Source: Anaeramoeba flamelloides (lineage: Eukaryota > Metamonada > Anaeramoebidae). From it: 64,000 nt of DNA. Where the stretch lies: contig JANTQA010000021.1 in assembly GCA_027625915.1 (NCBI GenBank), positions 3,162,001 to 3,226,000 of the forward strand, written 5' to 3'. Below the pieces are notes generated by a model. That model saw nothing but the letters and a program-made list of their open reading frames with translations, was not told the DNA's origin and did no database searches. A program made the position numbers and the translations under genes. Below are positions 47,596 to 64,000 of the stretch, in pieces. The number at the start of each line of letters is the position of its first letter. Position 1 is the first letter of the stretch.

Positions 47596-48889
47596 TTTTT
47601 GATTTGTTTAAGTTTTTGATAAATTAAAATAAAAAAAAATGTTTGTGATATTTGTTTTGGAATTTTTTTAAAAACCATTTATCGAAGAGAGAAACTCATA
47701 AAGTGATGTAAAAAGTTGGTTTAAAAGCAAAAAAAAATTATTTGATGACTACACATTACTGTTGAGAGAAAAAAGTTGGACATAGAAAAATGCTTGCACA
47801 CTATTTTTAATTGGGAATATTAGTAAAATTGAAAATCAAATCTTATTGATAACTAGGTGAATTTTATTTAAATCCAGGTTTAAAGGTGTTACAAATTCAT
47901 TAATCTGTTGTGTATGTAGAATACTCATTTGAATGATTGATAACTAAAGTAGATCATGCAATTTTAACAAAAATCCAAGTTTTAGTAAAGTTTATTATTA
48001 ATTCTGAAAATGGTAATTTTTAAACTTGCTTTAGACAATAAGAAATAAGGTTTTGAAAAAGTAGAATTACATTAATCGTTATTCTAATAAGTAGATTATT
48101 GTTATTTTCTATAGTTATTTCACAAATGAAAGAAATTAAAAATCATTTTCAATAATGTTCAAAATTAAAATTGCTTTCCAACTATTTTTTTCTGTCCAAC
48201 ATTTTTCTCTCAACAGTTAATATAAGTTTCTTTGAAATATTTTACTGACTTAAAATCTCTAAAAAGTAAAAAGAAAAATAAAGTTATTCATTATTTTTGT
48301 AGTTAACTATATGTGTGTTAAGTTGTTCTTTAAAAAAGCACAACTATCTTCTGAAACATGAAGAAATTATACAAAAAATGGGTTACAAACTTCAAAAATT
48401 AATTTTTAAAGGATCCTTTTCAACTTTTCATTAAATAAACTTCAAACTATCCTATTTTTCTTATACTCTTATTTTCCAATTAAAAAATGAAAATTTTTAG
48501 TTCAAATCACAAAAGATTTTTCTAGTTTATGAGTTGAAGAAAATTCAAAGATCTTTTAAAATACAACATCATTTAGAAATGATATTTTTATACAATAAAT
48601 TAAACTTCCTTCTTGGACACTAATACAAAATTTTTACTCCGCTAATTTGAATGCTGTAGTTATAATTAATATTCATTTAGGAGCATGAAATAAAAATTTT
48701 TATTTATTAATTGGAAAGTAATAGTATTACAAACCCCAAGTATTTAAGAAAAAAATCTGCATTTCCCTAAAGAATTTAAAGGTTGAATCATCAATATCCA
48801 AACTAAAAAGTTGCAAAATATCTTTCTTAAATTTGTCGCGAAAGGTAGATTAGTTGCTAAAAAAGTTAATTTTTTTAAAAAATTAAATA

Positions 48890-49195
48890 ATATAACCAAT
48901 AGATTCTTTTGACAAATTATTTCTCAAATCATGGAAATATATTGATGCTACAATTAGATTTAAAAAAAGGAACCAAACAAAACTAATCAGTCTTTTTGGT
49001 TTTCATGTTGATGATTATTGAGTTAATCTTTGAAATTCAATAATTATAAAAATAATTACTTTTGGAAGTTCAAAATGTTACATTATTAAAATCTGCAATA
49101 CTATTATTTTAGTATCAATATTTTATTTTAAAAAAAGAAATTAAGAATAAAAAAAAAAAGCTTAAAAATTTTAATTCTATTCTTCTAGAAAAAAA
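48890..49195 (+). repeat. Dispersed repeat R4, copy 3
   Basis: Matches 770-1090 in order and orientation (TATTGATGCTACAA, TGAGTTAATCTTTGAAA, AATTACTTTTGGAAGTT, ACTATTATTTTAG). It abuts M4. Confidence 0.6.
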
Positions 49196-49224
49196 GCCAA
49201 AAATTTATTTTCCACAAAAAATTT

Positions 49225-49590
49225 GAAGAGATTTTTGGGGAAAATTGGTAAAATGTAGATATTTGTAGATTCTCGACATTTTGTAGACAGTTTTTTTTTT
49301 TTCACAATCTGCTTGAAAATGATAAATATTATTTGAGCGAAGCGAGACACTTCATTTATTATAACTTATTTTTAATTTTGGTTTAAAATGACTGATATTT
49401 GCAAAGCAAAGGTAACTTATTTTTAATTTTCCATTAATTTTCTCAAAAAATAAATTTACTTTGAGGGAATCGAACCGAGGTCAGGTGTTTCTGAGTAAAA
49501 TTACAGACCTGAAAAAATCAACAAATGTCGAGAATCTACAAAAATCTACAAAAATTTTTTTCAGCAGATTTTTCAAATACATTTAAAAAA
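49225..49590. mobile_element. Inverted-repeat element M4 with a tRNA B-box-like site
   Basis: The arms TTTGTAGATTCTCGACATTT (49260 on) and its reverse complement (about 49525-49560) bound about 360 bp. On the - strand the interior reads GACCTCGGTTCGATTCCCTC, a perfect match to the RNA polymerase III B-box core GGTTCGANTCC. The flanking bases do not make a T-arm stem and no A box or acceptor stem is seen, so this is not an intact tRNA. It may be a tRNA-derived relic or SINE piece carried in a MITE. GAGCGAAGCGAG (about 49335) is an odd GC-rich word. Confidence 0.55.
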
Positions 49591-49599
49591 TAACATAAT

Positions 49600-50245
49600 T
49601 TACTTGGAACGAGAGTAAGTCATAACTATTCATAAAACTATTGCAGGGTTATAACGTGAATATTTGAATTAAATAATCAAGATAGTAATAAAAAATAATA
49701 TATTTTTTTTGGATATTAAACAAAAATTTCAAAATTTCCTATATAGTTAAAATAAGTTAAATGACCCACAATAATGCAATTTCATTCAAATTCCAAATAA
49801 TTTTGATTTTTTTTAAAATATGAAAATTATTGTTTCTTCTTTGGGTTTTTTGTTTTCATTTCATTTTTTTAATTATTAACCTGTTTCACTAAATCAATTA
49901 TTAAACCCAGTAGTTGATATTCGGTTAAAGTTGTGTTCTTTCAAATAAAACCACTCAAATAAAAACAGCTAATGATATCTAGATGTTTGATCGATTGATA
50001 ATAATAATGGCTTCAACAATTTTATGTATGAATTTTTTTGTTTGCCTTTTTCCAAATTTTTGATCAAATCCTGGATTTCTTAGTATTGATAATTATTTAT
50101 TTTTTGTAATTTATAAACAATTGATATCATTTCAATTAATGGAAGTTTCACCTTTGGGTATTTCTTCTAGAATTAATAAAATAAGATTTTTTTTCCATAA
50201 ATTGAATTTTAGTATGTTAAAAATTTTGAATTGGATTTTAGATCG
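49600..50245 (+). repeat. Dispersed repeat R1, plus orientation copy
   Basis: Shares with 60170-60700 and 61405-61575, in the same order, blocks such as AAATTCCAAATAATTTTGATTT, the CACTCAAATAAAA region, GATCGATTGATAATA, and AATTTATAAACAATTG ... TTAAAAATTTTGAATTGG. In the other copy about 700 bp is inserted in the middle. Confidence 0.65.
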
Positions 50246-50370
50246 AAAAAAAGATCTTGTTGGTGTAGTTCTTCAAACTCCACAATATCATCTTGTATCA
50301 CTTCAAACTGTATTATTTTTTCCTCGTTCTTCCAGACCAAACTCGGAACATAACAAAATTATTATTTCAA
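50246..50370 (-). pseudogene. Coding-like fragment, unknown protein
   Basis: About 42 sense codons on the - strand contain SLVWKNEEKIIQFEV, IQDDIVEFEELHQQD and LFFDLKS, with GTG and GAG codons unusual for non-coding DNA here. TAA stops bound both ends and no gene continues on either side. It adjoins R1 but is not shared with the other R1 copies. It could be an orphan exon or gene remnant. The + strand frame (50121-50384) over the same DNA is an alternative but less protein-like. Confidence 0.3.
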
Positions 50371-50953
50371 AATCACAACAATAAATAAAGTTATTCAAAT
50401 TATAATATAAATCAATAAATATCAAGCTTGTTTTAATAATAAAAAAATGCTATTCAAAAAATTAATATTGTTTTTGGTGTTATTGAAACAAAATAATTTC
50501 TTAAATATTAAATTAATTTTCGGATCAAAAAACTTTCATTTTTTAAAACATATTGGCTTTAATTTATAAAAAATCTTCTATCCAAAAACTATTTCAAAAA
50601 ATTTTTCCTAGTTGTATACTGTTATAAAATTGTTCTTAATATGGAAGAATATATTTTTTTTTCAATTTATTATTTCAGGTAACTGACAATTTTTGAAATG
50701 GGGTTTTCTTAAAAAAAATTCTCCTGGCTTTATAATGTAATTAAACTGTTAGTAATGATTGTTATTCAATTAAACATTCATTTCATTTAAAAGTATAAAA
50801 AAACAATAAATTTAAAATATGTAAAATAAACAAACAAAAATTATCGTTTATATTATTTATTAATTTCAAATAATGCGGACAAACTTTAATAATAATATTT
50901 TTTTAAAAATAAAAAAAAAAAAAATTAACAATAATAAGTAAATTATAGAATAT

Positions 50954-58300
<7,347 letters not shown>

Positions 58301-59229
58301 TTCAAATTCATATTCATTTTTTTTTTTTTTTTTTTTTTTTTTGATTTAAAGTTTGTTTTTGTTTATATTAACGAGAAATATAATAATTAAGTTATTATTT
58401 AGAATTAAAATTTTATAATTTATAATATTAAAAGATATGTATATATATAGATAGATATATAGATATATTATGTTTGTTGATTTATTCAAAAAAAACAAAT
58501 ACATACTCAAACAAGAAAAGTTTTATTAATAGAAACTTTTTTTCAGGTTTTTAAAATTTTTTAAAAAATCAAAAATTTTGTTTTTGTAAAATATTTTATT
58601 AAAAATTAACAATTAAAAAATACATTCAAAAATTTGAATAGTTTTACAGCTGTTTTAAAAAAGTGTGGATGATTTTAAAACTTTTTTCTAGTTATTTATT
58701 TTTAAAAAAGTGTCGACTTTTTCATAATCAAAGAATAGTGATAATGGTACAACAAATAAATTAAAATCAAAAATAATTTTTATTTCAATATTTGTTGTAG
58801 AGAAAAATTGAGTCTTCTAGAGAATTTGTAATCTAATAACATACGCACAAATTTAAATTAAAATTGATAAAAAAAAAAAAATTAATTCATTACAGTTGTT
58901 TTAAAAAATGAGGAATAAAAGTTTTAAGAGGTGATTATTCAAACTATTTGATTCACTCTTTTTAGCATTATGAGTCACAATTTTATTAAAAATTTTTTTA
59001 CTCACTTTTTTAAAAAGGATGTATTATAATTTGTTTAAATATATTGAAAAATATTTTTATATTTATCAAAAATTTTATTGTAAATCCCATTCCAAAAATT
59101 TGTACTTATTCAAAAATCAAAAATAGGTAAAAAAAAATCTCAATTTATTGAATTTTTTCAAATGTATTAATAGTAAAATCAGGTTTAAGTTATCCAAGTA
59201 TTAATGGTTTTATATGTAATCATTTTCAT

Positions 59230-59970
59230 CCAAACAAAAGAAAAACATAGAAAACGAAAAAAAAAAATCGTTGTGTTTTCCAAATTTCCAAAATAATGAA
59301 GCGAACTGAATAAAAAATTGTATTGGTAAATTTGTTGAAATTATAGCCAACAATTGTTGATCGATCAAATAATAAGATACTATCGACAAATTGTATGTGA
59401 TTTTTCCAATTTAACAAACTCAACTTAACCTTCTATCAACCATTCGAAAATTTTTTTAGATCGATCTAACTAAACAGATTACGTAACTATAAAAAATGAA
59501 ATGAAAACAAAACAAAAGACGAAAAATGATATAATTTGTAAAATCAAAATTATTTCTAAATTGAATGTAAAGTGTGGTATTATTATTCTTTAAACTATTT
59601 AAAATGTGTCAAAATTTTTGGAATTTGGTTTATAGTCAAAGAAAAAATTTCACTTAGTTTTTTGATAAAATAATTAATTCTCATTATGAATTAAATGCTG
59701 ATTTATAATTTTGCAAATAAAACTATATTTTAATAAAATTAAATAATTTTTAAAATTCCCCTTGAATTAATAACAATTATTGAAAACCCATAAATAAAGA
59801 CTTTAAAAAAAGAAAGCAATCTTGATAAAAATAAAAATGATAATTTGAAAAACAGAAAATAATTTGTATCCAAAAATCAAGAGATCTATTGAACTTTTGT
59901 TTTATATTAGATGTATTATTTGATGATAATTTAATCAATTCTAAAAAAAAAAAAAAAAAAAGGATCATTA
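59230..59970 (-). repeat. Dispersed repeat R1, minus orientation
   Basis: Matches 5815-6150 (TTGATCGATCAAAT, AACTCAACTT, AAAATTATTTC, TTGAATG) and the reverse complement of 49600-50010. With the plus copy at 60170-60700 it forms a large, imperfect inverted pair in the NOT1 gap. Confidence 0.6.
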
Positions 59971-60169
59971 AAGAGAGATTTCCATGATAATAAATTAAGA
60001 AAAATTAGTTTATTTTTAATTGAAAAAAAGATTTGAAAAATTTAAGGAAAATGAACAAAAAAATTTGGTAAAGATCTTTTTAGAACAAATTAGAATTTAG
60101 TTTTGAAAGAATTGGAAAGTAAATTATAGAGATATGATCAAAAAAAAAAATCAGTTTTGCACTAATTAT

Positions 60170-61575
60170 TAAAATTAAAGAAACAATACATTGAAATAAA
60201 AAGATTTCATTCAAATTAATGAGATTAATTTATAAAATTGAAAAATAAGTAACCTGGCAATAAAATTAATAAATTCATATTTTTCTGTGCATAAGTAGAA
60301 TTGGTATAAGAAAGTTTAATTTTAATTCATCTATTATTAGAAAAGCAATACTAAGCCAAAATTCAAATTTTTCCACATAGATTAAAACAGTTAAAAGAAT
60401 CGCAATAATTCAAATTCAAACAATTTTGATTTTTGAAAAATAATTTTGAAAATCATTTTTTCTATTTTTTTAATTTTTTGTTTTAATTACCTTTTTTACA
60501 GTTACGTACTATGTTTTGTTAGATCGCAAAATTTTCGAATGGTTGATTACATGTTAAATGTTGAGTTCTTTTAAATAGAAAAACTCAAATAAAATTAGTT
60601 GTTGGTATCTAACCATTGATCTATTAATAATTGTTCGTGAAATTTCAACAAATTTAACAATATATTTTTTTGTTGTTCTCTCGCCAAAATTTTAGAAAAC
60701 TAAATTGAGTTTCAAATTCTTCTAACTGTTGTGGAAAAAAAGTAAAACAGGGAAAAAAAAGTGAAACACAGTTTTTCATTGGGAACATTAAGAGAACCTG
60801 AAAATGAAAAGTAAAATCAATTAAAAGAAAAATCCAATTAACTTTTAATAATAATACATTATATTATTTTCAACCAAACCAACAAACACAATTTAAATCT
60901 GCTTTCATGTCGAAATTGTAGATGTGGTTTTGGAGATCGCAAAAATAGTCAAATTTTTGAACAAATTTTGAATAATTGATCAATCTAAGAAAAACTCCTA
61001 CTAAAAGGTAGTATTAAAAAAACTGTTATTGGGTTGAATCCTTCATTTTGTCTTTATTTATTTATTTATTTATTCTTTTTTTAATTGATCTTACTTTGAA
61101 TTTTCAGGTTTCTGTGATTCCCAATTTAAAACCGTGTTTCACTTTTTTTTCACTGTTCCACTTTTTTTCCAGAACGGTAATGACTATTTCTAGACACTAG
61201 TTTCTTAGAGACTCTTTGAATTAGAAGGCACACAAATTTAATCACGAATTTCGTCACGAAAGAAGTCACAAATTTAGTCACTTCAGAATTCTCTCTTTAA
61301 CAGACTAAGTGTTTTTTTCTTTTATTTATCCCTTAACTATAAATCCTTAACTCCTAATTTTTTGCACCACTCCAAAATTTTTTGCACAGTATTTATTTAT
61401 TTTGGTTGACAATTATTTATTTCTTGTTTTGTGTGTGTTGTAATTTATAAACAATTGTGGTAACATTTCAATTAGTTAATTGCTATAATTTAGTATTTCT
61501 CCACATAGAATTTATTTAAATAAGATTTTTTTTTCAAAAAATGAATTTTGGGGGGTTAAAAATTTTGAATTGGGG
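60170..61575 (+). repeat. Dispersed repeat R1, plus orientation, interrupted
   Basis: 60170-60700 and 61405-61575 match consecutive parts of 49600-50245. The intervening ~700 bp include the inverted-repeat element M3 and about 230 bp of unassigned DNA. Confidence 0.6.
60731..61173. mobile_element. Inverted-repeat element M3, inserted in R1
   Basis: The left arm GTGGAAAAAAAGTAAAACAG and GTGAAACAC pairs with GTGTTTCAC, CTGTTCCAC and TTTTTTTCCAG at 61133-61173. A second pairing further in (GGGAAC..AACCTGAAAA with TTTTCAGGTTTCTGTGATTC) extends the arms to about 65 bp. About 443 bp, no coding capacity, so a non-autonomous DNA element is likely. Confidence 0.75.
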
Positions 61576-61858
61576 TTTATATTTGATAATATTCAAAATA
61601 TACTCTTCATAGAAACACAATAAATCACAGAAATTATTGAAATTACAGAAACCATCAACAATAATTTTTTAAAATATCAAATATTTATATCAATAAATGA
61701 AATACATTAAAAACCTCGAAAGAATAAATTGATTTAATTGATAGATAATCTAATTGTAATTATAGAATAATTTATTTCTTATTTGTTTTGTTGTGGTTTA
61801 ATACACTGTAAATCCATGTATATCTATTTTCAAAAATAATAATAATAAATTAACTTAC

Positions 61859-63739
61859 CGATTTGAATTTGAAAACCAAACGGATTCTTCCAAAATGGGA
61901 GAAAAGGTTAAAGGGAGATCTATTTGTTCAGGAAATCTGCTATTTAATACTTCAACGATCATTCTTTGATATTTTATAAGAGCAAATTCCTTAAAGATGT
62001 TATATAAAGTTTGTATTGCGCCTTCTGGTAAGAAATAAAACCCATCATCAATCGTTTCATTTTTTTCTCTATTTAAATAGTTTAAAGCTAAATGATAATA
62101 CAAGAAATTTTTGGGAATTACAATAAAAAAAAAAAATGTTTTAAAAGGTCGTGAAATAAAAAAAAAATATTTTTGTATTGTTTTTGGTTGTATTTTTTTT
62201 TTCCTAAATCTATTAAGGTTGTATTTGATATTTAGAGATCTTTGTTGTTAATTATGTGTATGTGTGTGTGCAGGTGTATGTATGTATGATCGGGTTATTT
62301 AATTCATTCTAAAATGAACAAAATATCTTAATTATTTGAGAAAAAAATAGTTTATTCACAATGAAAAATTATTTTCTATTTAAATTTTTTTTCTTTACAA
62401 TTGTTATTTACATTTTTTCATCTATTTTTCCGTACATTCATTAATTTTTGATCCAGTTCTTTCTTTTTTGTGATTTTTAAATGTACTAGAATTATATAAA
62501 TCAATTCATTTAGTTCATTTTTTCTTCTTTTCAAAGGTGGCTGGGGTATTAACTTTTAATTATGTTCAAGTTTGAATGTGTGTTAATTTGCAAGTTTTTT
62601 GAAAATTTGATGTTAATACTTTGCAAAGCTAAACAGAACACTATCTCAAATTTAATAAAATCAAATTATAAACTAAATTGTGTTTCTTATTTTTTTTTCT
62701 TTTCGTTTGCCTGTAAGAAATGATCCCCAAAAAAGATTTTTTGTTTTTTTTTTTATTTTTGAAGAAAGGATGATTTGACAAAATTGCGTTCTATTTGACG
62801 TTAGGTTTTTTTTAATTTGAGCTTTAAGCCCAAAATTTGTTTAATTTTCGGTTTATTTCTCAAATTAAAAAAAACCTCCAGTTAGCTTTTCCAGAATTTA
62901 AAAGAATTGAGTAAAAACAAAGATTTTTCTCTATTCTTTTGAATTATGGAAAAGCTCAGCACTCTACGGCACTTCCTAAACCCCTTAATTTATTGGGAGT
63001 TTTTTATCCTCGCTTTAATGTATGTAAGATTATCGCTCAAAAAGATTGTTTTTTCAAAATTCCAAAAATACAAAAGGATCTAACAAAAATGATAAACAAA
63101 AAAAAAAAAGATTGGTACCTTGTTGTTGAATTTCCTTGTTGTTTGATTTTATCATGCTTGTCGCAATAATTATTTCCTGTGTTTTTGATAAATTTAAAGC
63201 CTTTGAAATCAAATGGATTAAATTCTTTGGTAAGATTTGAATTGATTCGATAGCAGTTACTAAAATATTAACAAAGTACGGTTTTTCAACAAGAAAAACT
63301 AGCTCTTCTTTTAATAATTTCCTGCACGAAGTTTCATTATCAGAAAGATTCAAAATTGAGGTAAAATTAATATTTGTGAAAAGGCATTTGATTAAATAAA
63401 CATAAATATCATTTCCATATTTTCCAATCAACTTTTTGTTTGTTTGTGGTTGTGTAAAAATAACATAGAAAAAGAAAAGGAAAAAAAAAAAAAAAAAAAA
63501 GAAAAGAAAAAAATAAAATTAAAATTGTTTGGAAAACAAAATAAGAAGGATCGTTTTGAATTTTTTTTTTTTTTTGTTTGTTGGGGATAAAAAAAAAAAA
63601 AAGAAAAGAAAAAATAATTATAATCAAAAAGGAATACTTGTTTAATTTCCAAAAGGTGCTTGTCAAAATTATTTGTTGTTAACGTTGAAACAAAAAAGTC
63701 AATTTGTGCGCTTAGAAGAATCGAAAAATTTGAAAGCAT
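61859..63739 (-). CDS. NOT1: NOT1 N-terminal exons 1-3
   Basis: Exons 63739-63638, 63431-63119 and 62087-61859 join in phase (0, then 1+2) to 214 codons plus two bases; introns 206 and 1031 bp, donors GTATTC and GTACCA, closing donor GTAAGT. The peptide matches the extreme N-terminus of CNOT1: LSAQIDFFVSTLTTNNFDKH ~ the 'SQISYLVDNLTKKNY' start, YLIKCLFTNINFTS ~ 'LLRCLFSHVDFS', KALNLSKTQEIIIA ~ 'KVLKLSKVQEVIFG', and VLNSRFPEQIDLP ~ the 'RRDFPQERCP' region. The next human segment corresponds to the first residues of the main exon at 58300, so these exons and that exon complete one protein of about 2660 residues. The start is the first ATG in frame with this homology. Intron 2 contains foldback units A and B. 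Confidence 0.85.
62795..62972. repeat. Foldback units B and A in NOT1 intron 2
   Basis: Unit B (62803-62873: GTTAGGTTTTTTTTAATTTG paired with CAAATTAAAAAAAACC) is followed at once by unit A (62881-62958: GTTAGCTTTTCCAGAATTTA paired with GAATTATGGAAAAGC) and the GC-rich tail CAGCACTCTACGGCAC. Same order and flanks as in the thioredoxin intron, so B-A is a composite unit. Confidence 0.8.
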
Positions 63740-64000
63740 AAAAAGTCGAAAAGGATAAAAAAAAAAAATAAAAAATTTTTGATAATGTTATTGAGAAGTA
63801 AAAGATTTAGATTTGATATTTCCTTCTTTTAAACTTCCAGGGGGGTTAATTAAGATAGTATTAGTTTTATTTCTTGAGAGAAAATCCGAGATTTTGAAAA
63901 AACAAATCAGGTTTTTTAAATCTTTTTGAATTACCTCTTACAGAAATTGTTTGAAGAAAAAGAAGCCAAAAACTCGAAAATGTCTTACATACCATACCAT
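63740..64000. other. Upstream flank of NOT1
   Basis: AT-rich leader and probable promoter of NOT1, transcribed leftwards. No motif stands out; a GGGGGG run sits at about 63841. The window ends before any further gene is visible. Confidence 0.4.

Larger units (their letters stand above)
47596..50953. other. Region between NOT1 and the BFR1-like gene
   Basis: 3.4 kb upstream of the BFR1-like start. It contains R4 copy 3 (48890-49195), the B-box-bearing inverted repeat M4 (49225-49590), R1 (49600-50245) and a short coding-like stretch on the - strand (50246-50370). No complete gene is supported. Confidence 0.5.
58301..61858. other. Presumed NOT1 intron 3 with repeats, acceptor not found
   Basis: Gap of 3.56 kb between NOT1 N-terminal exon 3 (donor GTAAGT at 61858) and the main exon. 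It contains a GATA/TA microsatellite (58436-58470), R1 in minus orientation (59230-59970), and R1 in plus orientation (60170-61575) carrying M3. On the - strand no AG lies between 58505 and the main exon start, so the 3' splice site is unexplained. No further exon was recognised. Confidence 0.5.

Noticed and set aside
49440-49500. tRNA gene on the minus strand
   Set aside because: A B-box word is present but there is no T-arm stem, anticodon arm or acceptor stem.

Overview
The window looks like nuclear DNA of an AT-rich unicellular eukaryote. Genes are interrupted by GT-AG introns, there is an archetypal RAD51 and a CCR4-NOT scaffold, coding regions carry K/E-, N- and Q-rich tracts, and starts are preceded by A-rich DNA. 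Every stop that could be assigned is TAA, and nothing suggests a reassigned code. A metamonad or amoeboid protist of the Anaeramoeba or heterolobosean kind would fit; this is inference. The very large gene-free tracts and introns up to 4.9 kb argue against a compact dictyostelid genome.

Five genes lie on the + strand in the left half: RAD51 (1885-3229, three exons); a large K/E-rich coiled-coil protein of unknown function (8953-12768) whose frame is broken twice inside A-only DNA and restored; an LRR protein with C-terminal BTB domains (15303-17723, no intron); a PP4/PP6-type protein phosphatase (20741-21955, two exons); and a tandem thioredoxin-fold protein (27106-31101, four exons, one intron of 2.85 kb). 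Three genes lie on the - strand in the right half: a bZIP transcription factor (35639-36379); a BFR1/proton-pump-interactor-like coiled-coil protein (40452-47595, four exons, one intron of 4.9 kb); and NOT1/CNOT1 (50954-63739). In NOT1 a 7.3 kb main exon follows three small N-terminal exons. The two blocks converge on 31.1-35.6 kb. The genes do not form a pathway: they serve recombination, signalling, redox, transcription and mRNA decay separately.

Most of the window is non-coding and is filled with foldback and terminal-inverted-repeat DNA. I could separate at least six hairpin or TIR families (called M1-M6), a small ~80 bp foldback pair (units A and B) with unusually GC-rich tails, and four or more longer dispersed repeats (R1-R4). 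Nested insertions are readable: M1 in M2, and M3 in R1. The two longest closed introns and the unresolved NOT1 gap are long because of these elements; the short introns (141-402 bp) are free of them.

The most useful points for a second look are: (1) the compensating A-tract frame changes in the unknown gene; (2) the absent acceptor at the NOT1 main exon; (3) the second thioredoxin domain with WSKPS in place of WCxxC; (4) a divergent phosphatase lacking the methylated tail; (5) a perfect CRE upstream of the bZIP gene; (6) the TA-flanked, nearly perfect 197 bp hairpin M1. I found no rRNA, convincing tRNA, CRISPR array, viral element or single clear-cut novel system.
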